Source of the DNA: Candidatus Pelagibacter sp.
GTDB lineage: Bacteria; Pseudomonadota; Alphaproteobacteria; Pelagibacterales; Pelagibacteraceae
Assembly: GCA_028226535.1 (NCBI GenBank)
Contig: JAOJEG010000016.1
Span: 1 to 14,404, forward strand
Direction: 5' to 3'
DNA length: 14,404 nucleotides
The position numbers and the translations under genes were made by a program. The notes under the pieces are model-generated. The model ran no database searches and was not told the origin of the DNA. It was given only the letters and a program-made list of their open reading frames with translations. Shown here one piece after another: positions 7,557-14,404 of this stretch (position 1 is its first letter; the number at the start of each line of letters is the position of its first letter).

Positions 7557-8312
7557 TTAAATTCTAACAGGTATTCCTTTTGAATCCAGATATTCCTTAG
7601 CTTCTTTTACTGAGTGTTTTCCATAATGGAATATAGATGCTGCTAAAACAGCACTGGCATTTCCTAATTTAATTCCATCAACTAAGTGATCAAGATTTCC
7701 AACTCCTCCTGAAGCAATAACTGGAATATTTACTTTAGATGATATCTTTGACATAAGATCAATATCGTAACCAACTTGAGTACCATCTCTATCCATTGAA
7801 GTTACTAATAACTCTCCTGCTCCACTATTTTCCATTTTTTCTGCAAACTCTATCGCATCAATTCCAGTATTATTTCTTCCACCGTGAGTGAAAATTTCCC
7901 ATTTGTCAGCATTTTTTTTAGCATCTATTGCAACCACAATACATTGGGAACCAAATTTTTTAGAACTTTCTAGAACTACTTCTGAGTTTTGAACTGCAGC
8001 AGTATTGATTGACACTTTGTCCGCACCACAATTTAATAGTTTATTAATATCATCAACACTTCTAACGCCTCCCCCAACAGTTAAAGGAACAAAACATTTC
8101 TTAGAAGTTTTCTCTACTACATCATAAATAGTATTTCTATTTTCGTTTGAAGCAGTGATATCTAAAAAACAAATTTCATCAGCTCCACCATCAGAATAAA
8201 TTTTTGCTTGTTCAACTGGATCTCCAGCATCCTTTAAATCTACAAAATTAATACCTTTAACTACACGACCATTTTTAACATCTAAACAAGGTATTATTCT
8301 ATTTTTAAGCAT
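7557..8312 (-). CDS. hisF: Imidazole glycerol phosphate synthase cyclase subunit HisF
   Basis: HisF uses ammonia from HisH to convert PRFAR into imidazole glycerol phosphate and AICAR. The 251-residue (beta/alpha)8 barrel starts with RIIPCLDV, placing catalytic Asp11 in its expected position. Asp130 lies in VVAIDAKK. Phosphate-binding loops appear as VGGGVR (about 79-84) and ASGGVGN in the second half. SMDRDGT is the typical strand 6 motif. The start overlaps the hisA stop by eight bases and the gene is followed one base later by hisE. The AICAR it releases feeds PurH, encoded at the left edge of the window. Confidence 0.97.
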   Translation of the reverse strand: MLKNRIIPCLDVKNGRVVKGINFVDLKDAGDPVEQAKIYSDGGADEICFLDITASNENRNTIYDVVEKTSKKCFVPLTVGGGVRSVDDINKLLNCGADKVSINTAAVQNSEVVLESSKKFGSQCIVVAIDAKKNADKWEIFTHGGRNNTGIDAIEFAEKMENSGAGELLVTSMDRDGTQVGYDIDLMSKISSKVNIPVIASGGVGNLDHLVDGIKLGNASAVLAASIFHYGKHSVKEAKEYLDSKGIPVRI

Positions 8313-9030
8313 CTAGTTCCTTAGCCAATTCCTCTAATTTAATATCACCATCGTATATAGCTTTACCAACTATAATACCCTCAATATTCTTGTTATTTAA
8401 TTTCTTGGCTTTTTTAATGTCATCAATTGAGGAAACTCCTCCAGATATAATTACTGGACAATTAGATGTGTCAGCAACTTTTGCTGTTTCGTCAAAATTA
8501 GGACTTTGCTTCATCCCATCTTTATTTATATCTGTATAAATCAATCTACTTGCACCAAAATCATTTACTTCATTCAAATAATCTAAAGTTAATTTATTAG
8601 AATTTTCTTTCCAGCCTGAAACTGATAAATATCCATCTTTAGCATCTAAACCTAATGCAATTTTATTTGGAAATTTTTCACAAGCATCTTTTAAAAAGTT
8701 CTTATCTTTTATGGCTGCGCTTCCTAAAATTACTTTCTCAACGCCTGCATCAGTATATTTTTTAATACTTTCAAAGTTTCTAATACCTCCACCAATTTCA
8801 ATTTTAAGATCATATTTGCCAACTATTTCTTCAATAATATTTAGATTAACTGTTTCACCAGTTAAAGCCCCGTCTAAATCAACTATATGTAAGTTTTTAA
8901 AACCAAAATCTTTATATTTGCCTGCTTGCTCAACTGGAGACATTTCGTACTCAGTTTTATTTTCAAAGTCTCCTTTGACTAACCTCACACACTTTTTATC
9001 TTTAATATCTATTGCTGGAAATATTTTCAT
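8305..9030 (-). CDS. hisA: ProFAR isomerase HisA
   Basis: HisA isomerises the aminoaldose ProFAR to the aminoketose PRFAR, the substrate of HisF. The 241-residue barrel is a paralogue of HisF. It begins [19 protein letters not shown], with catalytic Asp8. It has [13 protein letters not shown] (about 80-84), GLDAKDG (Asp129, in the usual position of the second catalytic acidic residue), YTDINKDGM and ISGGVSS. All are normal for HisA. It follows hisH with no intervening base and overlaps hisF by eight bases, in keeping with a single polycistronic mRNA. Confidence 0.97.
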   Translation of the reverse strand: MKIFPAIDIKDKKCVRLVKGDFENKTEYEMSPVEQAGKYKDFGFKNLHIVDLDGALTGETVNLNIIEEIVGKYDLKIEIGGGIRNFESIKKYTDAGVEKVILGSAAIKDKNFLKDACEKFPNKIALGLDAKDGYLSVSGWKENSNKLTLDYLNEVNDFGASRLIYTDINKDGMKQSPNFDETAKVADTSNCPVIISGGVSSIDDIKKAKKLNNKNIEGIIVGKAIYDGDIKLEELAKELDA

Positions 9031-9657
9031 TTATAAATTTATAAAATTTTGAATTAATTTTAATCCAATTTTATCACTTTTCTCAGGGTGAAATTGAGTG
9101 CCAAATATGTTTTCTTTTTCTACAGCACAAACAATATTTGATGAATAATCAGTTGTTGCTGAAATTACAGATTTATCTTCGGGTACAAATTCATAACTGT
9201 GAACAAAATACATGTGAGAATTATTTTCTATATTTTTAAAAATTTTACTGTCTTTAACAATGCTAATTTGGTTCCAACCAATATGAGGAAGTTTATATTT
9301 TCCTTTTTGATTATCTATTTTTGATACCTTGCCAGATATCCATCCAAGACCATTTGTTTCATTCTCTTCATAACCAACATCTGCGAACATTTGCAATCCA
9401 ACACAAATTCCAAGAAGAGGTTTTTTATTGTTAATTGCAAATTCATTTAAACAATCTGTCAGACCATTGATATTGTTTAATGCATCAACACAACTTTTAA
9501 ACGAACCCTGGCCTGGTAAAACAACTTTATCTGAAGATTTAATTTTATTTAAATCTGAAGTTACTTCGATATTTACTTTATCTTTAGCAACTTCCTTAAA
9601 AGAGTTTATTACCGAGCTTATATTGCCCGAATTATAATCAACAATTGTGACATTCAT
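9031..9657 (-). CDS. hisH: Imidazole glycerol phosphate synthase glutaminase subunit HisH
   Basis: HisH is a class I glutamine amidotransferase that produces ammonia and channels it into HisF. In the 208-residue product, the nucleophile Cys85 is in GICVGLQ. The oxyanion-strand region is LPGQGSF (about 47-53). The catalytic His190 and Glu192 are in TQFHPEKS, so the triad is complete. VDYNSGNISS at the N-terminus is the usual first strand and turn. The gene starts five bases after hisB and touches hisA. Confidence 0.97.
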   Translation of the reverse strand: MNVTIVDYNSGNISSVINSFKEVAKDKVNIEVTSDLNKIKSSDKVVLPGQGSFKSCVDALNNINGLTDCLNEFAINNKKPLLGICVGLQMFADVGYEENETNGLGWISGKVSKIDNQKGKYKLPHIGWNQISIVKDSKIFKNIENNSHMYFVHSYEFVPEDKSVISATTDYSSNIVCAVEKENIFGTQFHPEKSDKIGLKLIQNFINL

Positions 9658-9662
9658 TAAAC

Positions 9663-10253
9663 TTATAGTGAGCCTTTAGTTGATGGAATGCTTTTTTTAC
9701 TTCTTGGGTCCATCTCCAATGCTTCTCTCAATGATCTTGCCAATGCTTTATAACAAGACTCGATAATGTGGTGACTATTGTCTCCATAAATATTTTCAAC
9801 GTGCATAGTAATACCAGCAGATTGAGAAAATGCTTGGAACCATTCTTTAAATAGTTCTGTGTCCATTTCTCCAAGTTTTTCCACTTTTAATTTTACTTTC
9901 CAAATTAAATAAGGTCTGTTTGAAACATCTATAGCAACTCTAGTTAACGTTTCATCCATTGGAATAACTCTGTGTGCATATCTTTTAATACCTACAAATT
10001 TTTTTGCAGCTTTTTTTAAAGCTTCTCCAATTGCAATACCTGTGTCTTCTGTGGTGTGGTGAAGATCAATGTGTGTATCACCTTTTGCCTTAACCTTTAA
10101 ATCTATCAATGAATGCTTTGATAATTGCTCAAGCATATGATCTAAAAAACCTATACCGGTGTCAATTTGATATTTACCCTTTCCATCAATATTAACTTCA
10201 ACACTGATGCTGGTTTCTTTAGTTTTTCTAGATACTTTTCCTTTTCTAGCCAT
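9663..10253 (-). CDS. hisB: Imidazoleglycerol-phosphate dehydratase HisB (monofunctional)
   Basis: This enzyme dehydrates imidazole glycerol phosphate to imidazole acetol phosphate in a manganese-dependent reaction. The 196-residue protein is the dehydratase domain only, without the histidinol-phosphatase found in enterobacterial HisB. Metal-binding motifs are present as the internal pair HHTTED (near residue 65) and SHHIIES (near 160). [14 protein letters not shown] and the C-terminal STKGSL are also typical. It is the first gene of the hisB-hisH-hisA-hisF-hisE-HIT-GNAT operon. The ATG at 10253 is the only start that gives the normal N-terminus ([14 protein letters not shown]). No leader peptide or attenuator is visible upstream. 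Confidence 0.96.
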   Translation of the reverse strand: MARKGKVSRKTKETSISVEVNIDGKGKYQIDTGIGFLDHMLEQLSKHSLIDLKVKAKGDTHIDLHHTTEDTGIAIGEALKKAAKKFVGIKRYAHRVIPMDETLTRVAIDVSNRPYLIWKVKLKVEKLGEMDTELFKEWFQAFSQSAGITMHVENIYGDNSHHIIESCYKALARSLREALEMDPRSKKSIPSTKGSL

Positions 10254-10260
10254 ATATTTT

Positions 10261-10287
10261 TAGAGGTATACATACATAATGCCTCTA
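10261..10287. repeat. Interrupted inverted repeat between hisB and hslV
   Basis: The arms TAGAGGTAT (10261-10269) and ATGCCTCTA (10279-10287) are separated by nine bases. Eight of nine positions are complementary, and the ninth would be a G-U wobble in a plus-strand RNA. The arms are richer in G+C than the surrounding spacer. The layout (9 + 9 + 9) resembles a repressor operator such as CIRCE, but the sequence is not CIRCE. It covers the -10 and spacer of the candidate his promoter. Confidence 0.45.
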
Positions 10288-10293
10288 TATCAA
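10265..10293 (-). promoter_or_regulatory. Candidate promoter of the his-HIT-GNAT operon
   Basis: On the minus strand, TTGATA (10293-10288; 5 of 6 to TTGACA) is 17 bases from TATACC (10270-10265; 4 of 6). The predicted start near 10258 would leave about five bases of leader before hisB. A second possibility is TTGATA at 10320-10315 with TAATAT at 10298-10293 (spacer 16). The choice between them is not settled by sequence. Confidence 0.3.
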
Positions 10294-10307
10294 TATTAGT
10301 ATAAACA

Positions 10308-10335
10308 CTTGAAGTATCAAAAATAGTTACCATTT
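10308..10335 (+). promoter_or_regulatory. Candidate heat-shock (sigma-32-type) promoter of hslVU
   Basis: CTTGAAG at 10308-10314 matches the sigma-32 -35 consensus CTTGAAA. After 13 bases, TACCATTT at 10328-10335 agrees with CCCCATNT in all but the first two positions. hslVU is a classic sigma-32 operon in other proteobacteria, which supports the call. The predicted transcription start (about 10341-10343) falls at the hslV ATG, so the mRNA could be leaderless. Confidence 0.45.
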
Positions 10336-10342
10336 ATTAGGA

Positions 10343-10858
10343 ATGACAACAATTGTATTAGTTAGAAAAAATAATGAAGTAGTGGTTGCTGGTGATGGAC
10401 AGGTAAGTATGGGTAATACTGTTGTTAAAAGTACAGCTTCAAAAATTAGAAAAATTGAAAAAAGGGATGTAGTAGCAGGGTTTGCAGGATCAACAGCAGA
10501 TGCGCTAACCTTATTTGAGCGATTAGAAGCAAAAATTGAAAAGCATGCTGGGAACTTATCAAGAGCAGCTGTTGAATTAGCAAAAGATTGGCGAACAGAC
10601 AAATATCTTAGAAGATTAGAAGCGTTAATGGCTATTGGTGACAAAGATAATAGTTATATAATTTCAGGAACTGGAGATGTTTTAGAGCCGGAAGGTGATG
10701 TGATTGGAATTGGTTCAGGTGGAAATTATGCTTTAGCGGCAGGGAAAGTTTTGATGGAAACTGATAAAAGTGCAGAGGAAATCGCAAAAAAAGCTATTAA
10801 GGTTGCTTCAGAAATTTGTGTATTTACAAATGACAATATTAAGGTCTTAAAAATATAA
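10343..10858 (+). CDS. hslV: ATP-dependent protease peptidase subunit HslV
   Basis: HslV is the threonine-protease double hexamer that degrades proteins unfolded by HslU. The 171-residue product starts [21 protein letters not shown]. Removal of Met leaves the catalytic N-terminal Thr, so the ATG at 10343 is essentially certain and no propeptide is present. [32 protein letters not shown] and [11 protein letters not shown] are all family signatures. An AGGA at 10339-10342 touches the ATG with no spacer, too close for a standard Shine-Dalgarno interaction. The stop overlaps the hslU start (TAATG). Confidence 0.97.
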   Translation: MTTIVLVRKNNEVVVAGDGQVSMGNTVVKSTASKIRKIEKRDVVAGFAGSTADALTLFERLEAKIEKHAGNLSRAAVELAKDWRTDKYLRRLEALMAIGDKDNSYIISGTGDVLEPEGDVIGIGSGGNYALAAGKVLMETDKSAEEIAKKAIKVASEICVFTNDNIKVLKI

Positions 10859-12231
10859 TGGATAAATCAAACGTAACTACTTTAGTTCCTAAAGATAAAA
10901 ATACTAAAGAAGAAAGTTCTTTAGTAAGTTCACTATCTCCTAGAGAGATAGTTTCTGAATTAGATAGATTTGTAGTTGGACAAAACAAAGCAAAAAAAGC
11001 GGTTGCTATTGCACTAAGAAATAGATGGCGAAGACAAGCACTTAGTGGTGAAATGAAAAATGAAGTTTTACCAAAAAATATTTTAATGATTGGTCCAACA
11101 GGAGTTGGTAAAACAGAAATTTCTAGAAGATTATCCAAATTAGCAGAAGCTCCATTTGTTAAAGTTGAGGCCACAAGATTTACTGAAGTAGGTTATGTTG
11201 GAAGAGATGTAGAACAAATAGTTAGAGATTTGATTGAAATAGCTATTGGAATGGAAAAAATCAAAATGAGAAAAGAGGTGCATGCTCAAGCGCAAAAATC
11301 TGCTGAAGAAAAGGTTTTAGATGCTCTGGTTGGTAAAAAAGCAAGCTTAGCAACAAGAGAAAGTTTTAGAACAAGACTAAGAAACGGTGATCTAGATGAT
11401 AACGAAATAGAAATTGCAGTTAGCGATAATGGATCAAATAATACTTCTTTTGAAATTCCAGGAATGCCAGGAGCTAATGTTGGTATGATCAATATTGGTG
11501 AAATGATAGGTAAATCAATGGGAAATAAAGAAAAAAAGAAAAAGATGACTGTCAAAGAATCTCATGAAATTTTAATTAATGATGAGTCTGATAAATTAAT
11601 TGAACAAGATAAAATTATAAAAGCAGCTAAGATCTCAACAGAAAATAATGGAATAGTTTTTTTAGATGAAATTGACAAAATTTCAGCGCGAACGGATAGA
11701 GTTGGAGGTGACGTTTCAAGAGAAGGAGTTCAAAGAGATTTGCTTCCATTAATAGAAGGTACGACTGTTAATACAAAACACGGCTCAATTAAAACTGATC
11801 ATATTTTATTCATAGCATCAGGAGCCTTTCAATTAGCAAAGCCTTCAGATTTACTGCCAGAATTACAAGGTAGATTACCCATAAGAGTTGAGCTAGAAGC
11901 ATTAACAAGCGATGATTTTAAAAGAATTTTAAGAGAACCGGATTTTAGTTTAATTAAGCAATATGTCGCCCTTTTAAAAACTGAAAATGTAGAACTAGAA
12001 TTTTCAGATGATGGAATAGATACAATTGCAAATATTGCGTCTGAAGTAAATGCAACAGTAGAAAATATTGGCGCCAGAAGACTTCATACTATCATAGAAA
12101 AAATACTAGATGAAATTAGCTTTACTGCTACGGATCGTTCTGGTGAAAAAATAATAATTAATAAAGATTATATTAATAAAAACTTAGATAACTTAGTTAA
12201 AGATACAGATCTTTCAAAATTTATACTTTAA
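10858..12231 (+). CDS. hslU: HslU, AAA+ unfoldase of the HslUV protease
   Basis: HslU is the hexameric ATPase that recognises and unfolds substrates for HslV. In the 457-residue protein, the N-terminal [16 protein letters not shown] is standard. Walker A GPTGVGKT lies at 79-86, followed by [14 protein letters not shown]. The intermediate (I) domain, roughly 110-240, is Lys-rich and variable. Walker B VFLDEID places D270 and E271. Sensor and arginine-finger regions include [25 protein letters not shown]. The C-terminus DLSKFIL is the tail that inserts into HslV to activate it. It is slightly longer than E. coli HslU, mainly in the I domain. It ends immediately next to the convergent sulfotransferase stop, with no gap and no terminator. 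Confidence 0.97.
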   Translation: MDKSNVTTLVPKDKNTKEESSLVSSLSPREIVSELDRFVVGQNKAKKAVAIALRNRWRRQALSGEMKNEVLPKNILMIGPTGVGKTEISRRLSKLAEAPFVKVEATRFTEVGYVGRDVEQIVRDLIEIAIGMEKIKMRKEVHAQAQKSAEEKVLDALVGKKASLATRESFRTRLRNGDLDDNEIEIAVSDNGSNNTSFEIPGMPGANVGMINIGEMIGKSMGNKEKKKKMTVKESHEILINDESDKLIEQDKIIKAAKISTENNGIVFLDEIDKISARTDRVGGDVSREGVQRDLLPLIEGTTVNTKHGSIKTDHILFIASGAFQLAKPSDLLPELQGRLPIRVELEALTSDDFKRILREPDFSLIKQYVALLKTENVELEFSDDGIDTIANIASEVNATVENIGARRLHTIIEKILDEISFTATDRSGEKIIINKDYINKNLDNLVKDTDLSKFIL

Positions 12232-13068
12232 CTATAAATATCCTAGCTCAGTCATTTCTTTTTCAAATTTACTTTCTATTATACCAGTAAATTTTTCATC
12301 TAAATGTAGTTTCCAATTATTAGCTTTACCAAGACGAAAAAATTTTCGTCTTTTTCCAGTAACATTATCAATCATACTTTCAGTAAAAACTTTTTCTTCC
12401 TCAAGTTTTTTTAATCTATGAAATTCTGTGGATTTAATAGATTTATTAAGCTTAACCATATCAATATCAAAATTATTATTGGTCAAATTTTTAATAAATT
12501 TGAAAATTTTTATTAAAGTAGTTTTTTTTTTACTAACTAAATCTTCATATTTAATCAAAAGTAAATTGTTTTTAAATTGTTTCCATGAATTATAATTTAT
12601 ATTCCAAGATCCTAAAAATGTTTTGTAGGTAATATCAGTTTTAGATAACCATTTTTTTTCATCTATCATAATATTTGTTGATTGTTCAATGCTTAGTCCA
12701 TAGTGATGTGCGAAAGAAGTAACAACATTTCTTGGATCTCTTACTATATATATTGCGCCTAATGAATTATTAAAATCTGTAAAATTTACATTATTAATTT
12801 TACTCAAACTACTGTGAGTTTTTAAAAACTTTATAGATTTTTCATCCTTGTTCATTAATTTTTGTGCTTCAATAAAATTTCTAAATATTTCCTTTTCGTT
12901 TGATGTATCAATGCCTAATTTACTAAATTGGCTGATGGTAGGAAATTGATTTATAAAATTTAAATGATTAAAATTAAAATTTCCATCTTTTGAAAAAAAG
13001 TATGATGCTAAGATTGATCTTAATAATGTATTTCCACTTTTAGGGTATGAGGCAAGCCAGATTATCAT
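12232..13068 (-). CDS. PAPS-dependent sulfotransferase
   Basis: Enzymes of this family transfer sulfate from PAPS to a hydroxyl or amine. The 278-residue protein starts MIIWLASYPKSGNT, with the 5'-phosphosulfate-binding loop YPKSGNT at 8-14. KTHSS (83-87) matches the 'KTH' segment. The 3'-phosphate-binding motif is YIVRDPRNVVTSFAHHYG (about 107-124). LIKYEDL follows, and FRLGKANNWKLHL near 247-259 corresponds to the C-terminal RKG--GdWk motif in degenerate form. The acceptor is unknown. The gene overlaps smr by four bases (ATGA) and is the last of the Tim44-Smr block. It may sit in a position variable among relatives. It is more A+T-rich in feel than its hslU neighbour, but this was not measured. 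Confidence 0.88.
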   Translation of the reverse strand: MIIWLASYPKSGNTLLRSILASYFFSKDGNFNFNHLNFINQFPTISQFSKLGIDTSNEKEIFRNFIEAQKLMNKDEKSIKFLKTHSSLSKINNVNFTDFNNSLGAIYIVRDPRNVVTSFAHHYGLSIEQSTNIMIDEKKWLSKTDITYKTFLGSWNINYNSWKQFKNNLLLIKYEDLVSKKKTTLIKIFKFIKNLTNNNFDIDMVKLNKSIKSTEFHRLKKLEEEKVFTESMIDNVTGKRRKFFRLGKANNWKLHLDEKFTGIIESKFEKEMTELGYL

Positions 13069-13478
13069 CGTTTTTTTTTTAAATAAATATAAAAAGCTCC
13101 ACTCCCACCATCTTCAAGTTTTGCATCTTTTATTTCATAAATTATATTCATTAAATTTTTATTATTCATAATAAATTCTGGCACTGAGTATTTTAATATA
13201 CCTAATTCTTTAGAAACATAAGGATCTTTTTCATTCTGAGAATGAATTCCTTTACCCGTTACAACAATAAGTTTACTTACTCCATTTAAATGAGACATAT
13301 GAATAAAGTCCTCAATGGCAATATTTGCCTCGTCCAGTGTATATCCGTGTAGATCTATTGATCTCGTTTCATGAAATTTTTTTTTTTTAAATTTTTCATC
13401 TTTGTTAATTAATTTGTCTTTACTTGAAACAAATTTTTCCCAATCTTTTTTATCTTTATCTGAAATATTATTATTCAA
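13065..13478 (-). CDS. Smr-domain protein
   Basis: The Smr (MutS2 C-terminal-like) domain is associated with nuclease or nucleic-acid binding activity. The 137-residue protein has a charged N-terminal tail (1-38). It then shows SIDLHGYTLDEA (His44), VVTGKG (72-77), GILKYSVPEFI, and the closing DGGSGAFYIYLKKKR, all diagnostic. The start deserves care: the only plausible initiator before the domain is TTG at 13478, directly after the TAG of the Tim44-like gene and in the same frame. There is no ATG before residue 61 and no Shine-Dalgarno sequence. The last codons run through a ten-A homopolymer (minus strand) before CGA TGA, and the stop overlaps the sulfotransferase ATG. Confidence 0.87.
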   Translation of the reverse strand: MNNNISDKDKKDWEKFVSSKDKLINKDEKFKKKKFHETRSIDLHGYTLDEANIAIEDFIHMSHLNGVSKLIVVTGKGIHSQNEKDPYVSKELGILKYSVPEFIMNNKNLMNIIYEIKDAKLEDGGSGAFYIYLKKKR

Positions 13479-14075
13479 CTAAGTGAGGGTATTAACTAGT
13501 TGCCAGTTAGGATTTGAAGAAGTAATATCTCTTGAAAAAACCCATGTATCATAAATTTTTTTAATTTTCTCTGGATCTCCAGAAATTATCTTTTTATCTT
13601 TATCTCTAATGCAGGTGATTACTTCAGCAATAAATTCCACAGTAACATTTAAAATTTTGTCTATTTTTTTTTGTTCTTTAATAATTGCAGAATTAATTCC
13701 AATAAAAGTTATTTCAGCATAATGACCTCTAGAACTTCTTTCTTTAAGAGCTTCATCAAATTGTTTATAAATTTTTTTATTTAAAAGTGGTTTACTTGTT
13801 GTGATTTTATTATCATTATCACTAAAGTCTGTGATTATTGTTTCATAAGCAATTTTGGCCCCATTCAAAAATTCTTTTTGGTCCTTTTCATCAAATGTTT
13901 CTTTGACTTTTTTGGGCTCAGTTGTCTTAACTTCATTTAAAATTTTATCAAATGGGCGGGTTGATTTTCCCTCAAACCCCGATCTTTTACCAAGTATTCC
14001 TCTTAATCTAAGAAAAATAAACCCAGCAATCATCGCTAGTAAAATTATATCAATATATTCAAAACTATAACTCAT
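13479..14075 (-). CDS. Tim44/TimA-like membrane-associated protein
   Basis: The 198-residue protein has one N-terminal transmembrane helix, about residues 9-28 (IDIILLAMIAGFIFLRLRG). It is followed by LGKRSGFEGK, the typical head of the alphaproteobacterial Tim44-like family ('LRLRsvLGrRtG'). The C-terminal Tim44 domain (about 70-195) has FLNGAKIAYETIITDFSDND near its start. It ends with IYDTWVFSRDITSSNPNWQLV, where 'W.F.R....~pnW.L' is diagnostic. The function in bacteria is not established. It is related to the mitochondrial import motor anchor and may act as an inner-membrane adaptor. Its position divergent from fxsA and upstream of smr is a conserved alphaproteobacterial arrangement. In several relatives, as I recall, a lytic transglycosylase gene (mltA) lies between it and smr. 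Here that gene is absent. Confidence 0.88.
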   Translation of the reverse strand: MSYSFEYIDIILLAMIAGFIFLRLRGILGKRSGFEGKSTRPFDKILNEVKTTEPKKVKETFDEKDQKEFLNGAKIAYETIITDFSDNDNKITTSKPLLNKKIYKQFDEALKERSSRGHYAEITFIGINSAIIKEQKKIDKILNVTVEFIAEVITCIRDKDKKIISGDPEKIKKIYDTWVFSRDITSSNPNWQLVNTLT

Positions 14076-14081
14076 AGACCT

Positions 14082-14095
14082 ATAGTAATTACTAT
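14082..14095. repeat. Perfect 14-base palindrome between Tim44-like gene and fxsA
   Basis: ATAGTAATTACTAT is a perfect palindrome in the 58-base divergent intergenic region (14076-14133), six bases upstream of the Tim44-like start. It could be an operator shared by the divergent genes. Palindromes of this length are expected a few times by chance in 14 kb of such A+T-rich DNA, so only its position makes it notable. Confidence 0.3.
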
Positions 14096-14133
14096 GTTAG
14101 TTAATTTCAACTAGCAATTTAAGTTAAAGACAA

Positions 14134-14404
14134 ATGAACTCAGTAATACTTCTAATTATTTTAATACCTGCAATAGAAATTTATTTATTAATTAAAATTG
14201 GTTCTCAAATTGGAGCGATTACCACTATTTTATTGATATTTATTACCGCAATTGTTGGTATTTATTATGCAAAATATGAAGGTCTAAGCACTCTAAAATC
14301 AGGTTTTATTCAATTAAACAAAAATGAAGCTCCTACATATGAAATAATATCAGGAGCCGCTATAGCTTTTTCAGCTCTTTTACTAATTATACCTGGGTTC
14401 TTAA
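14134..14404 (+). CDS. fxsA: FxsA-family membrane protein (3' end cut by window)
   Basis: FxsA is a small inner-membrane protein. In E. coli its overproduction relieves F-plasmid exclusion of phage T7. Its normal role is not established. Ninety codons are visible from the ATG at 14134. The N-terminus has hydrophobic stretches around residues 3-20 and 25-43, with PAIEIYLLIKIGSQIGAITT matching the family's 'EI.llikVG..iG'. The second half has NEAPTYEIISGAAIAFSALLLIIPGFL, the characteristic 'P..el.dG......LLl.PGf'. The window ends right after PGFL, so the C-terminus is missing. It is divergent from the Tim44-like gene, the usual neighbour in alphaproteobacteria. Confidence 0.93.
   Translation, partial: MNSVILLIILIPAIEIYLLIKIGSQIGAITTILLIFITAIVGIYYAKYEGLSTLKSGFIQLNKNEAPTYEIISGAAIAFSALLLIIPGFL

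Noticed and set aside
8711..9052. 113-codon plus-strand ORF opposite hisA and the end of hisH
   Set aside because: It is antisense to well-identified coding sequence, has no recognisable motif, and is a by-product of codon use on the other strand. Similar antisense ORFs opposite ftsK, hslV, hslU and the LON-domain gene were rejected for the same reason.
10261..10287. CIRCE (HrcA) operator
   Set aside because: The 9-9-9 layout is similar, but the arms TAGAGGTAT/ATGCCTCTA do not resemble TTAGCACTC/GAGTGCTAA.
10254..10342. His leader peptide, attenuator or T-box upstream of hisB
   Set aside because: The 89-base space has no run of His codons, no terminator hairpin with a U-tract on the minus strand and no T-box-like sequence.
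1..14404. Mobile element, prophage, CRISPR array, toxin-antitoxin or other defence module
   Set aside because: No transposase, integrase, terminal repeats, spaced direct repeats or defence-type domains are seen. Apart from the sulfotransferase and GNAT genes, all genes are core housekeeping in expected neighbourhoods.

Overview
The window looks like a piece of a streamlined, very A+T-rich alphaproteobacterial chromosome, most probably from the SAR11 / Candidatus Pelagibacter group. Three things point that way. Lys, Asn and Ile are used heavily. Non-coding DNA is almost absent: by my count about 307 of 14404 bases are neither protein-coding nor tRNA. The gene order is also typical of alphaproteobacteria: a LON-domain protein with a UbiH-like protein, ftsK-lolA, hisBHAFE-HIT divergent from hslVU, and Smr-Tim44 divergent from fxsA. 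The lineage is an inference, since no rRNA or other phylogenetic marker was compared.

Layout. Positions 1-1503 carry the 3' part of purH (+). It meets phhB (-) tail to tail, and phhB sits directly behind a tRNA-Gly(GCC) gene (-). Divergent from the tRNA is a stand-alone LON substrate-binding-domain protein (+), which abuts a short, divergent UbiH-type flavoprotein (-). The cell-division translocase ftsK and the lipoprotein carrier lolA follow as a + strand pair. A seven-gene - strand operon, hisB-hisH-hisA-hisF-hisE-HIT-GNAT, covers 10253 down to 6421. Divergent from it is the two-gene hslVU operon (+), preceded by a sequence resembling a heat-shock (sigma-32) promoter. Next comes a three-gene - strand block read Tim44-like, Smr-domain, sulfotransferase. 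The window closes with the start of fxsA (+).

How the genes work together. The his genes supply five components of histidine synthesis: HisE, HisA, the HisH/HisF synthase pair and IGP dehydratase. HisF also releases AICAR, the substrate of PurH, so both ends of that metabolic link lie in this window. HslVU is an ATP-dependent protease. FtsK, LolA, Tim44-like and FxsA belong to the cell envelope and division. Most same-strand neighbours overlap by 1-8 bases or touch, which suggests translational coupling.

Novelty. I see no mobile element, CRISPR array, phage or defence system, and no evident undescribed multi-gene system. The points worth a second look are fine-scale. All four convergent gene pairs meet with no room for a terminator. 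phhB starts nine bases after a tRNA. Tim44-like and Smr are in the same frame, separated by one stop codon. Smr ends on an A10 run one frame away from the sulfotransferase. The UbiH-like protein has lost cofactor motifs. There are operator-like and sigma-32-like sequences between hisB and hslV.
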